From the NCBI GenBank assembly GCA_015066935.1, contig SVNK01000001.1, positions 1 through 64,000 on the forward strand: a DNA stretch of 64,000 nucleotides. Reading direction: 5' to 3'. Each line of letters begins with the position of its first letter. The stretch's first letter is position 1. The notes under the pieces were generated by a model. The model was given only the letters and a program-made list of their open reading frames with translations. It did not search any database and was not told where the DNA came from. The position numbers and the translations under genes were made by a program. Positions 33,121 to 43,570 of this stretch are shown here, in pieces. The DNA comes from Ruminococcus sp. Its GTDB lineage: Bacteria; Bacillota; Clostridia; Oscillospirales; Ruminococcaceae.

Positions 33121-35568
33121 TTAGATAATATCCCCGTTTATATCGGCATAAAGCGATACTTCACGCATTTCCCTCAGTTTTGGGGAGAGCGTAAGGATAC
33201 TGCTTATAAAGCCTCTCATTTCGGGATTGTTCTTGAATTTCATTATTATTCTGCTGCGGAATTTTCCGCCCATCCTGCCGTAAGCCGCCTTCACGGGTCC
33301 GAGGACTCTTACGGGAGTTTTCGGCTGAAGCCGTTTAAGCTCACCGTTCATCAGTGCGAGAACAGCGTCCGCCGCTGCCGTCACAGACTCCTCCCTGACC
33401 GCCGAAAAACAGAATACGCACATATCGCACAGCGGCGGAAATATCATCGCACGGCGTATGGCAATTTCCTCACGGTAGAAACCGTTGTAGTCCTGCATTG
33501 CGGCAAGATTCATGATGTAGTGGTCGGGCATGAAGGTCTGCAGAACCGCACGTCCCCGGCGGCTTCCACGTCCTCCTCGTCCCACGACCTGAGTTATCAG
33601 AGAGAATGTACGCTCATAGCTGCGGAAGTCTCCCGCATAGAGTGCCTTGTCAACCGAGAGGACTCCCACAAGCGTAACATTCGGGAAATCGAGTCCCTTG
33701 CCTATCATCTGGGTACCTATCATTATGTCGTATTTACCGTCTCTGAAATCGGCAAAGTTCTTCTCATAGGAATAGCGTGAGAAGGTCGTATCAGCGTCCA
33801 TACGCAGTATTTTCGCATCGGGGAAGAACATTTCAAGTTCCTCCTCAAGCTTCTGTGTGCCGAACCCCATGCTTTTCAGTCTTTGCGAGCCGCAGGATGG
33901 ACAGCTTTTCACCATTTCTCCCGCATATCCGCAGTAATGACACATAAGTCTGCCGTTCTTCTTGTGATAGGTAAGCGGAACGGAGCAGTTCGGACAATAC
34001 ACGGGCTGCCGACAGTCGCAGCAGCTTATGATTGTATGGTAGCCTCGTCTGTTCAGGAGCAGAATGGTCTGCTCGCCGTTTCCGAGGTTCTGTGTTATCT
34101 CATCGGTGAGACAGCGGCTGAACTCTGAAGCGTTGCCGTCCTCTCTCTCGATGGTCATATCTATGATGCTGACCTGCGGAAGCGGCGAATTACTGTAGCG
34201 TTTCTTCATTTCAAGAAGCCTGTACGCACCTTTTTCCGCAAGGTAATAGCTTTCTATTGAAGGTGTTGCCGACGCAAGAAGCAGTACGGCTCCGTGATAT
34301 GCACAGCGTTTTTTTGCAGCGTCGCTTGCTGTGTATCTCGGAGAGCTGTCCGATTTGTAGGAGCGTTCGCCCTCCTCGTCCATGATTATCAGACCGATAT
34401 TGTCCAGAGGAGCAAAAACTGCACTTCTTGTACCTATTACTATGTCGGCTCTTCCCTGTTTTATGCGTTTGTATTCGTCAAGACGCTGTCCCTGAGAGAG
34501 TCCGCTGTGGATAACGGCTACCCTTTCACCGAAAAGCGACCTGAAACGACGTAATATCTGCGGAGTTAGTCCTATTTCGGGAATCAGCAGCATTGCCTGA
34601 CGTCCCATTTTCACCGTATCGGAAATGAGCTTTTCAAATACCGAAGTCTTGCCGCTTCCCGTAACTCCGTGAAGAAGAAACACCGACGGCTTCCTCTCGA
34701 AAAGCTGCGCAAGGACTGCGTCGTGAGCCTTCTGCTGTTCTTCGGAAAGAACAATTTCATCGGGATTTGCCCGTTCATCGCAGTCACACTCAACCTCTCT
34801 GAAGGCTTCCGCTTCGTACTCCTCTGCGGCACCGTTTGCGGCAAGCCGCTTCACCACGTCAACAGTTACTCCGCACATATATGCGGTCTCCCTGACAGAG
34901 GATTCACCGCACTCCGCAAGGAAATCGGCTGTCTTTTTCTGCTTCGGAGTAAGTCTGAAGCTTTCGGGAGAATCGAGATATTTCTCCGTAAGTCTCACCA
35001 TTTTCACGGAAGCATCCCCTACGCTCTGTCGGAAAACATTGTTTGTTTCAATGGCTCCGCAGTCGCACAGCTCATCTATGAGCAGTCTGCCGTTATCGGT
35101 GATATATGAAGAAATCAGCTCATTAAGCTCGCTGCTGTTCTCTGCACATTCAAGGCTTTCAAGCAGCTCTGACGCTTCGGGGGAAAGAGCGTCCCCTGCC
35201 GCAAAGCTTCTGACAAGCGAGAATTTCTCGGCTGCCGACACGCTCATTGCAGGCGGAAGCATGGCTCTTACCGCATCGAAATACGTGCAGAAGGTCTGCT
35301 CACGAAGCCACAGTGCAAGCTCAAGAAGCTCATCTGACAGCACGGGAGCGTCGTCAACAACGGACAATACAGGCTTAAGCTGTCTGCCGTCATTTTCCGA
35401 AAGTCCCATTACAACGCCTATCCTGCGGCTGTTTCCACGTCCGAAGCCCACAAGCACACGGCATCCCCGCTTTATCCTTTCCCTGAATTTTTCGGGAACG
35501 GAGTAGCTGAACAGCATATCAAACGAATATACCGTTCCGCTTACGGCAATTTCCGCAGAAAGCGACAT
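33121..35568 (-). CDS. priA: Primosomal protein N' (helicase PriA)
   Basis: LLHGVTGSGKTSVFEKLI, MDEEGERSYKSDSSPRY, paired Cys zinc motifs. Confidence 0.96.
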   Translation of the reverse strand: MSLSAEIAVSGTVYSFDMLFSYSVPEKFRERIKRGCRVLVGFGRGNSRRIGVVMGLSENDGRQLKPVLSVVDDAPVLSDELLELALWLREQTFCTYFDAVRAMLPPAMSVSAAEKFSLVRSFAAGDALSPEASELLESLECAENSSELNELISSYITDNGRLLIDELCDCGAIETNNVFRQSVGDASVKMVRLTEKYLDSPESFRLTPKQKKTADFLAECGESSVRETAYMCGVTVDVVKRLAANGAAEEYEAEAFREVECDCDERANPDEIVLSEEQQKAHDAVLAQLFERKPSVFLLHGVTGSGKTSVFEKLISDTVKMGRQAMLLIPEIGLTPQILRRFRSLFGERVAVIHSGLSQGQRLDEYKRIKQGRADIVIGTRSAVFAPLDNIGLIIMDEEGERSYKSDSSPRYTASDAAKKRCAYHGAVLLLASATPSIESYYLAEKGAYRLLEMKKRYSNSPLPQVSIIDMTIEREDGNASEFSRCLTDEITQNLGNGEQTILLLNRRGYHTIISCCDCRQPVYCPNCSVPLTYHKKNGRLMCHYCGYAGEMVKSCPSCGSQRLKSMGFGTQKLEEELEMFFPDAKILRMDADTTFSRYSYEKNFADFRDGKYDIMIGTQMIGKGLDFPNVTLVGVLSVDKALYAGDFRSYERTFSLITQVVGRGGRGSRRGRAVLQTFMPDHYIMNLAAMQDYNGFYREEIAIRRAMIFPPLCDMCVFCFSAVREESVTAAADAVLALMNGELKRLQPKTPVRVLGPVKAAYGRMGGKFRSRIIMKFKNNPEMRGFISSILTLSPKLREMREVSLYADINGDII

Positions 35569-35777
35569 TATTCAGCTGAAACGTGTGCGGTGCTGACTAT
35601 CTTGCACTTGCCGCCTGCAAGCTCCTCTACAGCGGTTCTTACAGGGTTTTCCTCAAGCACCTGATTGTTATCGTAAATCTCCTGTGCAACCTCTCTTGCA
35701 CGCTTTGCAACTGCAATAACGAGAGAATAACAGCTCTCATTCTTTGTGATTATCTGATTTACTGCGGGTCTAAGCAT
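35568..35777 (-). CDS. rpoZ: RNA polymerase subunit omega
   Basis: ESCYSLVIAVAKRAREVA; adjacent to gmk. Confidence 0.88.
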   Translation of the reverse strand: MLRPAVNQIITKNESCYSLVIAVAKRAREVAQEIYDNNQVLEENPVRTAVEELAGGKCKIVSTAHVSAE

Positions 35778-36375
35778 TTTTTAACACCTCATTTATTAAT
35801 TCGCCCGAAAGACTGCCTTTGAATTTTTCCGCTTCCACAACGGTAAAGAAATCCTTTACGGCGTCCTCAAGAGCATCGTTGACTATAACGTAATCGTATT
35901 TGCCTGCCTGTGCGATTTCTCCGGCAGCCTCGGCAACTCGTTTTGCGATGACTTCCTCTGCCTCTGTGCCTCTTTTTTCAAGACGGCGTCTGAGTTCTCC
36001 GACAGAGGGCGGTATCACGAATATAAACAGTGCCTCCGGACGCTTTTCCCTTATTTTCATTGCGCCCTGAACTTCTATCTCAAGGATGACATTCTGTCCC
36101 TTTTCAAGGTAAACGTCAACCTCGCTTGCAAGTGTTCCGTAGCAGTTTCCGCAATACTCGGCGTTCTCAAGGAACTCTCCCGCTGCGACTCTGCTTTCAA
36201 AATCCTCCCTTGTAAGGAAGTGGTAATTCACCCCGTCAACCTCTCCGGGTCGGGGAGCACGTGTTGTTGCCGATACGGAACAGCGGAAACGCTCGTCCTT
36301 CAGTATCTCGGCAAGCATTGTACCCTTACCGCAGCCCGACGGTGCGGAAAAAACAATAAGTCTGCCCTTATTCAT
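35770..36375 (-). CDS. gmk: Guanylate kinase
   Basis: [40 protein letters not shown]. Confidence 0.97.
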   Translation of the reverse strand: MNKGRLIVFSAPSGCGKGTMLAEILKDERFRCSVSATTRAPRPGEVDGVNYHFLTREDFESRVAAGEFLENAEYCGNCYGTLASEVDVYLEKGQNVILEIEVQGAMKIREKRPEALFIFVIPPSVGELRRRLEKRGTEAEEVIAKRVAEAAGEIAQAGKYDYVIVNDALEDAVKDFFTVVEAEKFKGSLSGELINEVLKNA

Positions 36376-36625
36376 CTTCTTCGTTGCCTCCCATACCGTT
36401 TATTCTTGCGGCAAGAGTCTCCGTTATCAGCGATGACAGGATTATATGACCGCTGTCCATAACGATTACGGCTCTTGTCTTGCGTCCGTAGGTAGCGTCG
36501 ATGGCTCTGCCGTCGTCACGTGCCTCCTGGACGAGTCTCTTTATCGGTGCCGATTCGGGACTAACAACCGTAACGATTCTTGCTGCCGAAACCATATTTC
36601 CGTAGCCGATATTTATAAGTCTCAT
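36368..36625 (-). CDS. remA: RemA/DUF370 family regulator
   Basis: [62 protein letters not shown]. Confidence 0.93.
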   Translation of the reverse strand: MRLINIGYGNMVSAARIVTVVSPESAPIKRLVQEARDDGRAIDATYGRKTRAVIVMDSGHIILSSLITETLAARINGMGGNEEDE

Positions 36626-36632
36626 ACTTCAC

Positions 36633-37511
36633 CTACTCGATATTCTGAATCTGCTCACGGATTTTTTCTATTTCAGCCTTCATATTCACAACAAGCTTCG
36701 TGATGTCGAGATCCTGTGCCTTTGAGCCGATTGTGTTGACCTCACGGTTCATTTCCTGAACAATGAAATCCAGCTTTCTGCCGACCGCTTCCTGCGATTC
36801 AAGCATTGCTCCGAGCTGGGAGATGTGGCTCCTCAGACGGACAGTTTCCTCGTCCACAGCAATTTTCTCGGCAAAAACGGCAGCTTCCGTAAGGATTCTC
36901 TGCTCGTCTATATTTTTATTTTCAAGAACCTCCGCAAGCTTCTGGCTGAGACGGTTCCTGTAGGCTTCAACGGTTCCGGGAGAAAGCTCCTCGACTTTTG
37001 CAACGTCTGCAAGTATCGTCTCTGTCTTTGCAATGACGTCAGCCTTGAGACGAATTCCCTCAGCCTCACGCATTTCCACGAAGCGTCCGAGCGCCTCTGA
37101 TGCTGTATGACGCACATCCTCCCATATCTGCTCCTCGTCATCGGGAGCCTTCTGAACACTGAATATATCAGGGATTCTTATAAGATTTGAAAGGGAAATA
37201 TCGTCGGTAAGACCAAGCTCTGCCCCTACCTCACGCAATGCACTGACATAACCCTCGGCTATGCTCTTGTTCACGGCAATTACCGTATCTTTTCCCTCTA
37301 TATTGTTTATTGTAACCGAAATCTCGATTTTTCCTCTTGAAACGGAGGATTTCAGCAGTGATTTGAGTTTTTCGTCAAGATACGCATAAGTTCTCGGGAT
37401 TCTCGAAGAATACTCGTAATATCTATGGTTTACAGAGCGTATCTCCACAAGGATGTCACGTCCGTTAAGTATATTCTGTGCTCTGCCGTAGCCTGTCATG
37501 CTTCTTAGCAC
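36633..37511 (-). CDS. YicC family endoribonuclease
   Basis: LRSMTGYGRAQ, SVNHRYYEYSSRIPR; GTG start 37511 likely. Confidence 0.92.
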   Translation of the reverse strand: MLRSMTGYGRAQNILNGRDILVEIRSVNHRYYEYSSRIPRTYAYLDEKLKSLLKSSVSRGKIEISVTINNIEGKDTVIAVNKSIAEGYVSALREVGAELGLTDDISLSNLIRIPDIFSVQKAPDDEEQIWEDVRHTASEALGRFVEMREAEGIRLKADVIAKTETILADVAKVEELSPGTVEAYRNRLSQKLAEVLENKNIDEQRILTEAAVFAEKIAVDEETVRLRSHISQLGAMLESQEAVGRKLDFIVQEMNREVNTIGSKAQDLDITKLVVNMKAEIEKIREQIQNIE

Positions 37512-37707
37512 TTTATCGCCTTCCTTTCCGTTTTTCCGCATAATTATGCTATTTTATTATTATAACACCATACGCTTAAAATTGCAAGCTTTTTAACATA
37601 AAATTCCGCACAAAAAATCACTCGCTATCTCCACCGAAATATCCGATTTATCCATATTTTCAGCATAAAAATAGCAGCTGATCATCTCAGCCGCCGTAAT
37701 TCTTATT

Positions 37708-37826
37708 CCGATTGCAGGGACGCCCGAAGGGCGTAGGGCGGCGTTCGCAGTTCCGAAGAAACGTCAGTCCCTGTTTTACGGGCGAACGCCTTTGGGCTGA
37801 TGCTCGCATCAGCCCCCTGCAATCGG
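37708..37826. repeat. Fold-back intergenic element with 12-bp perfect terminal inverted repeats
   Basis: CCGATTGCAGGG (37708-37719) and CCCTGCAATCGG (37815-37826), with further internal inverted repeats. Confidence 0.8.
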
Positions 37827-37843
37827 CCATAGTATGGTGCGTT

Positions 37844-38317
37844 TCAATTGAGAACGACTACCCCGATGTTCAGATACGCCGCAAATATCACCCACAGCAG
37901 ATACGATATATTCAGATACGCTGCCGCAGGACTGATTTTACGAAACTTCAGTATCATTACCGCTACAAGCACGGCAAGCAGAATTATAACAACTGCCGCT
38001 GCTTCCGGCTTTTCAAAACGGAAGAACACAATGCTCCACATGAAATTCACGAAAAGCTGAGCCGCATAGATGCCCAGTGCCTCAGACCTTTCTCCCGATA
38101 TATCCTCGGAATCATAAATCAGGTATGCCGATATTCCCATGAGTGCATAGAGAATCGTCCACACAATCGGGAAAACGATTCCCGGAGGTGCAAGCGGAGG
38201 CTGATTGAGTCCGCTGTAAAACGACGAGAAGTCTCCTGCAAACAATGCAGAAAGTGCTCCTACAAGTTCCGTTCCGATGACAAAAATCAGCAGCTCGGTC
38301 CACTTTATTCCTTTCAC
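37844..38317 (-). CDS. tspO: TspO/MBR family protein
   Basis: QPPLAPPGIVFPIVWTILYALMGISAYLIY; five TM pattern. Confidence 0.9.
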   Translation of the reverse strand: MKGIKWTELLIFVIGTELVGALSALFAGDFSSFYSGLNQPPLAPPGIVFPIVWTILYALMGISAYLIYDSEDISGERSEALGIYAAQLFVNFMWSIVFFRFEKPEAAAVVIILLAVLVAVMILKFRKISPAAAYLNISYLLWVIFAAYLNIGVVVLN

Positions 38318-38439
38318 ATAAACACCGCCTTTCTGTATTTTCTGTAACGATTATATGCACGACTCATGACGGTAATTCCCGAAAGCTGTCGAAGTTGAAA
38401 CAATTCCTGCGTTTCTATGTATTTTGTATCAATTTTTCC

Positions 38440-38468
38440 TTGACTAATAGCGAATTTTGGTATATAAT
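38440..38468 (+). promoter_or_regulatory. Sigma-A promoter TTGACT-N17-TATAAT for glgA
   Basis: Hexamers at 38440-38445 and 38463-38468. Confidence 0.65.
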
Positions 38469-38522
38469 ATAAAGTGATGGAGTGTAATTCTCCGCATTTC
38501 AACATAGTAAGGAGTTATTGCC

Positions 38523-39977
38523 ATGAAAAATATTATATTTGCAGCATCCGAATGTGTACCTTTCATAAAAACAGGCGGTCTTGCCGATGTTGTGGGTGCT
38601 CTTCCGCAGTATATAAACAAGGACGAGTTCGACGTGAGAGTCATTATGCCCTACTACACCTGCATCCCCGAAAAATTCAGAAACAATTTTAAGTACGTTA
38701 CCCATTTCTATATGGATTACGGCATGAGACAGGAGAATATGCACGTCGGTATTATGGAGTACGAACACAACGGCATTAAGTTCTATTTCGTAGATAACGA
38801 GTATTACTTCAAGTGCGACAGTCCCTACTCCCCCAACATCAAATGGGACATAGAACGCTTTACTTTCTTCTCAAAGGCAGTTCTCGCAATCCTTCCCGTT
38901 ATCGGCTTCCGTCCTGACATTATCCACTGTCACGACTGGCAGGCTTCTCTCATCCCCGTATTCCTCCACACCGCCTTCGCCACAAACCCCTTCTACAGTT
39001 CCACAAAAACCATCATGACCATCCATAACCTGAAATTCCAGGGCGTTTGGGACATCGAAACTTTCAAATATAACACCGCTCTCCCCGAGTATATGTTTAC
39101 TCCCGACAAGCTTGAATTCCACAAGAATGCTAATATGCTCAAGGGCGGTCTCGTGTATGCCGACTACATCACTACCGTTTCCGAAACTTATGCCGAGGAA
39201 ATCAAGTACCCCTTCTACGGCGAACAGCTCGACGGACTCCTCAGAGCACGCTCCGCTTCACTCAGAGGCATCGTCAACGGCATCGACTACAAGGTCTTCG
39301 ACCCTTCAAACGATAAACAGATTTTCGCCGAGTTCAACGCCGATAACGTCAAGAAACAGAAGGCTGTCAACAAGGAAAAGCTTCAGGCAGAGCTTGGTCT
39401 GCCGGTTGATAAGAACAAGTATATGATCGCTATTATCTCACGCCTTACCGACCAGAAGGGTCTCGACCTCATCAACTACGCTATGGAACGTATCTGCGAC
39501 GAATTCACACAGTTCGTCATCATCGGTACCGGCGACCCCAGATATGAGAATATGTTCAAGCATTACCAGTGGAAATACCCCGAGCGTGTTTCCGCAAATA
39601 TCCTCTATTCCGACGAACTCGCCCACAAACTCTATGCCGCAGCTGATACAATGCTCATGCCTTCTCTCTTTGAACCATGCGGTCTTACTCAGCTCATCGC
39701 TCTCCGCTACGGTACTATCCCGATTGTACGTGAAACAGGCGGTCTGAAAGATACCGTCCAGCCCTACAACGAATTCGACGGCACAGGTACAGGCTTCTCC
39801 TTCGCAAACTACAACGGCGACGAAATGCTCGGCGCTATCAACTACTCCAAGAACGTCTACTACGACCACCGCAAAGAATGGGATAAAATGGTCAAGCGCT
39901 GCATGAAGACCGATTTCTCCTGGAACAGCTCCGCCAGACAGTACGAAGGTATGTACGACTGGATGATCAACTGGTAA
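38523..39977 (+). CDS. glgA: Glycogen synthase
   Basis: SECVPFIKTGGLADVVGALP, MPSLFEPCGLTQLIALRYGTIPIVRETGGLKDTV. Confidence 0.97.
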   Translation: MKNIIFAASECVPFIKTGGLADVVGALPQYINKDEFDVRVIMPYYTCIPEKFRNNFKYVTHFYMDYGMRQENMHVGIMEYEHNGIKFYFVDNEYYFKCDSPYSPNIKWDIERFTFFSKAVLAILPVIGFRPDIIHCHDWQASLIPVFLHTAFATNPFYSSTKTIMTIHNLKFQGVWDIETFKYNTALPEYMFTPDKLEFHKNANMLKGGLVYADYITTVSETYAEEIKYPFYGEQLDGLLRARSASLRGIVNGIDYKVFDPSNDKQIFAEFNADNVKKQKAVNKEKLQAELGLPVDKNKYMIAIISRLTDQKGLDLINYAMERICDEFTQFVIIGTGDPRYENMFKHYQWKYPERVSANILYSDELAHKLYAAADTMLMPSLFEPCGLTQLIALRYGTIPIVRETGGLKDTVQPYNEFDGTGTGFSFANYNGDEMLGAINYSKNVYYDHRKEWDKMVKRCMKTDFSWNSSARQYEGMYDWMINW

Positions 39978-39981
39978 GACT

Positions 39982-40647
39982 ATGAGCAGAATCAAAGGCG
40001 CTATTTTTGATATGGACGGTACCCTCATTGATACCGAAAAACTCTATATCCGCTTCTGGAAACAGTCGGCTGCCGATTTCGGCTACACTATGACCGACGA
40101 AATAGTCTTCGGTATCAGGAGTCTTGCACGTAAATTCGCCGAAAAAAAGCTCAAGGGTATTCTCGGCGAGGATTTCCCATATGTCGATGTGCGTGAACAC
40201 CGCACCGAACTTCTCGACGCTTATATCAAAGAACACGGCATCGAACTAAAAAGCGGTGCCCGTGAGCTTCTTGAATTTCTCCGCAGAAAGGGCGTCCGCA
40301 TTGCCGTAGCAACGGCTACCGCAAGAGCCAAAACCGAAAAGTATCTCGAACAGATTGGCATCGCAGACTACTTCGACGCCATTGCCTGCGGCGATATGGT
40401 CGAAAATGGCAAGCCCGAACCCGATATCTATCTCCTTGCGGCAGAAAAACTCGGACTCGCTCCGAATGAATGTGCCGCTTTCGAGGACTCTCCGAACGGT
40501 CTGAAATCGGCTTACAGGGCAGGCTGCGTGACCGTAATGATTCCCGACCTATCCCAGCCCGATGAGGAACTGCTCCCCATTTTAAGCGGAGTTTACAACA
40601 GCCTCTCCGATGCGGCTGTATTATTCGAAAGCGAGGACATCCAATGA
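39982..40647 (+). CDS. HAD family hydrolase (beta-phosphoglucomutase-like)
   Basis: IFDMDGTLIDTEKLY, VATATARAKTEKYL, AFEDSPNGLKSAYRAG. Confidence 0.9.
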   Translation: MSRIKGAIFDMDGTLIDTEKLYIRFWKQSAADFGYTMTDEIVFGIRSLARKFAEKKLKGILGEDFPYVDVREHRTELLDAYIKEHGIELKSGARELLEFLRRKGVRIAVATATARAKTEKYLEQIGIADYFDAIACGDMVENGKPEPDIYLLAAEKLGLAPNECAAFEDSPNGLKSAYRAGCVTVMIPDLSQPDEELLPILSGVYNSLSDAAVLFESEDIQ

Positions 40648-40889
40648 GCGTTTCCGAAATCTTTGAAATCCCCAAATTTTATTACTTCAACTGCGGCAAC
40701 GACTTCTCAGGCAGTAAGGACAGCTTTTCCTATAAAATCATTACAGGCGAAAAACTCAAATGTATGACGTGGCACGGCAGACTCTGCTCAATGAAGGCTC
40801 AGATTGAAAATGAAGCCGAATTCGACAGAACTCAGGAAGGCTTCGATACCATGATAAAATGGCTCGAAGAACGATATATGGATAAATAA
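40644..40889 (+). CDS. Hypothetical protein
   Basis: 4-bp overlap with the preceding HAD gene, 81 aa. Confidence 0.6.
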   Translation: MSVSEIFEIPKFYYFNCGNDFSGSKDSFSYKIITGEKLKCMTWHGRLCSMKAQIENEAEFDRTQEGFDTMIKWLEERYMDK

Positions 40890-40935
40890 AAACTCATAAG
40901 GATATTGACCGTACAGATGTATATACGCAGTTATT

Positions 40936-41132
40936 GAGGAAAACCCTTTTGAAAAAGGGTTCTTCCTCAAACTCCTTTCCTAAAACTTTCAGTATGAAAT
41001 TTCAGCCCCATAGGGTGCATCCAAAAAATATTGAACATCGAGTTCATTTGGATATGCACCCTATGGGGCTGAAATTTGTATTAAAAGTCTTTGGAAGGGG
41101 GGTTCGGGGGAGAACCTTTCCTCAGAAAGGTT
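40936..41132. repeat. Long fold-back intergenic element with a 24-bp perfect central stem
   Basis: AAATTTCAGCCCCATAGGGTGCAT (40997-41020) and its exact reverse complement ending at 41077; imperfect inverted homology continues outward. Confidence 0.85.
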
Positions 41133-41190
41133 TCACCCGATAAATACATATACTTCTATATAGTCATTACCCTTACGAGTCTATTTGTTT

Positions 41191-43200
41191 TTACCAACCA
41201 TACTCGGGCGGATCGTCCGGAGGAGGTACAACAGGGATAGTTGTTGTAACGATAGGCGGTTCTGTTTGCTGAGGAACGGTTGTAGTAACCTCAGGTATTG
41301 TTGTTGTAATTTCGGGCATAGTTGTTGTTATAACTTCTTCCGTAGTTGTAGCAACTGTTGTGACTTCTGTTACGGTTGTTGACGTAACGCCGTTTTTCGG
41401 GATATAGTAAACTGTAAGACGCTTGCTTTCCTTTTTACTGAACGATGCACCGGGAACGGCAGTCTTCGAATCCACCTCTATAGCAACAACGCTTTCGGGA
41501 GTTCCGTAGTAATAATTCTTTGATTCCACAAACTGGAAATACGCTTCTGTAAATCCTGCCTGTTTAAGACGAATCTTGTACTGTTCAACGGTACATCCGC
41601 TGAAATCAGGGATTATCGCAGTTTCCTTACCCTTGCTGACAGTTACTGTTATGACACTTCCCTTTGCTGCCATTTCACCCTTTTCAACAGACTGCGCGAT
41701 AATCATATCAATATCGTATTCGTCGCTGAAATCATACTTCGGGTCGAGAGTAAAGTACTCCTTCCACTTCTCCTTTGTGGGAGTATAGAACTTGCCCACA
41801 AGGTCGGGAACCTGCGTATCCTTGGGAAGAGTCTCTTCCGTAGCAGAGTCCGACGTTCCCGAAACTATATTGTTCGTTGACGAAGTGTATCCCGAATCAG
41901 TACTGGAAATGGTTTTGGGGTCTTTCAGGATATTCATGATGACAACAAATATTATCATGAATACTGCAAGAAGCAGGATTCCGATAATTACAGGTATCTT
42001 GATTCTGTCAACAGTATTGACCTTTTCGTATCTGTAATGTTCTTCTCTGTTGTCGTAGTAGGGCTGATTGCCGTAGCCGTAATTCTGCGGAGGCGGATAG
42101 TCCTGCGGAGCATATTGCTGCTGTACAGGCTGCTGATATGCAGGTTCATAAGGCGGAGTCTCACGGTAATCAGCTGCATAATTATCGGCTGCTGATACGG
42201 CTGCAGCTGCCGGAGCTGTACTTCTGACTGCTGCAACAGGCTGTTCAAAGAGCTTTGTGACAAGCTCGGTAATAGTCTGTATACGGTCTCTGCCTGAAAG
42301 ATTCATACCTTCCATAATGACACGTGAAACGTGCTGAGGGATATTTGTATTGAGCATTGCAGGTTCACACAGGTCATCGTGCTTAAGACGGCTCATGGAG
42401 TCTACAGGCATACAGCCTGTAAGCGCACGGTAAAGAAGTGCACACACTCCGTATACATCCGTCCACGAACCCTGACGGCTGCTGCTGCTTGCCGAATACT
42501 GCTCGGGAGCCGCATATCCCTTGAAAAGCTCATACTCAAGACCTGCATTAGCCGTTCTAACGGCAGAAACGCAGAATCCCGAAAGTCTCAGGTCGCCCTT
42601 ATCGGTGATATAAACGGTATCGGGACTGATTGCACGGTGAATAATTCCTGCATTATGGAGTCTTCCGATAGTTGTGAAAAGCGGAGGGAAAAGCTTTGAA
42701 ACCTGTTCCCAGCTGAGTTCACCGGCATTCTCCTTGAGATAATCGAGAATCTTTTCGCCCTCAATGTACTCAAAAACCGTGTATGTTGTATTGTTTTCCG
42801 CAAACATATCAAGAACGGGATTGATATTTGAATCGTTCCTGAGTCTTGCGATAGACTTGTTAAGCTCTGTATACTCAGCCATAAAAGCCTTGTATTTTGC
42901 GAGATTGTTGTAATTTACACTTATCGTTGCCTTGCCCTTGATTCTTGTACAAAGATTCACAGGCATATACTCTCTCAGGAGGACTCTGCATCCTGTAGAA
43001 ATGTCATGACCGACATAGGTTGCACCCTCACCATTGAATTCAAGAAGAATACCTACAAGGTATCTGTCATGAAGAACAGTTCCCGGTGTAATGTACATGG
43101 GGTTATGAGGAGTTGTATCGTCGTAGCTGCAGTTCGGACAGACATGAAGCTGGCTGTCATATTTTTCCATACATCTGTAACAGTATTTACGTTCTCCCAA
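41191..43200 (-). CDS. Zinc-ribbon, kinase-fold (predicted pseudokinase), TM and PASTA protein
   Basis: TTG start 43200 after AAGGAGG; YCYRC...CPNC ribbon; HRAISPDTV instead of HRDxKPxN; SGF instead of DFG; one TM; two PASTA-like segments; Thr/Pro tail. Confidence 0.85.
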   Translation of the reverse strand: MGERKYCYRCMEKYDSQLHVCPNCSYDDTTPHNPMYITPGTVLHDRYLVGILLEFNGEGATYVGHDISTGCRVLLREYMPVNLCTRIKGKATISVNYNNLAKYKAFMAEYTELNKSIARLRNDSNINPVLDMFAENNTTYTVFEYIEGEKILDYLKENAGELSWEQVSKLFPPLFTTIGRLHNAGIIHRAISPDTVYITDKGDLRLSGFCVSAVRTANAGLEYELFKGYAAPEQYSASSSSRQGSWTDVYGVCALLYRALTGCMPVDSMSRLKHDDLCEPAMLNTNIPQHVSRVIMEGMNLSGRDRIQTITELVTKLFEQPVAAVRSTAPAAAAVSAADNYAADYRETPPYEPAYQQPVQQQYAPQDYPPPQNYGYGNQPYYDNREEHYRYEKVNTVDRIKIPVIIGILLLAVFMIIFVVIMNILKDPKTISSTDSGYTSSTNNIVSGTSDSATEETLPKDTQVPDLVGKFYTPTKEKWKEYFTLDPKYDFSDEYDIDMIIAQSVEKGEMAAKGSVITVTVSKGKETAIIPDFSGCTVEQYKIRLKQAGFTEAYFQFVESKNYYYGTPESVVAIEVDSKTAVPGASFSKKESKRLTVYYIPKNGVTSTTVTEVTTVATTTEEVITTTMPEITTTIPEVTTTVPQQTEPPIVTTTIPVVPPPDDPPEYGW

Positions 43201-43417
43201 AGCTGCTCCTCCTTTTCGCATTATATTTTTCGAATGCAGACACATTCGGGGTATCATACATATTGTATCAGCAAAAGCCCGAAAAGTCAACCTTTTCGGG
43301 AATCTTATTATCGAATCGTCTGAATTTGTATCTTTTTTGTAACATTTCTATGGCACAATTAAAACATTTTGTAATAAATCATCCCGAAAATTGCGGTTTT
43401 ATGATTTGTATTGCGGT

Positions 43418-43452
43418 CCGTATAAAAACGCATGGACGACCATTGGTCGTCC
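43418..43452. repeat. Dispersed palindrome copy
   Basis: CGTATAAAAACGCATGGACGACCATTGGTCGTCC, closely matching the copy ending at 23849. Confidence 0.75.
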
Positions 43453-43570
43453 GCAAGATACAAAAATGAAAAATATTGATTCAACGGGACGTCCGTACAA
43501 CACATGATTACAGTACGGCAATGCCGCAGATAATCATGTTTATCAACAGGATACGTCCATGATTAATATG

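Noticed and set aside
24522-37511. Dense run of overlapping minus-strand genes as an unusual operon
   Set aside because: The order (yicC, remA, gmk, rpoZ, priA, def, fmt, rsmB, rlmN, PP2C, prkC, rsgA, thiN) is standard for Firmicutes; only the lack of rpe between rsgA and thiN is slightly unusual.
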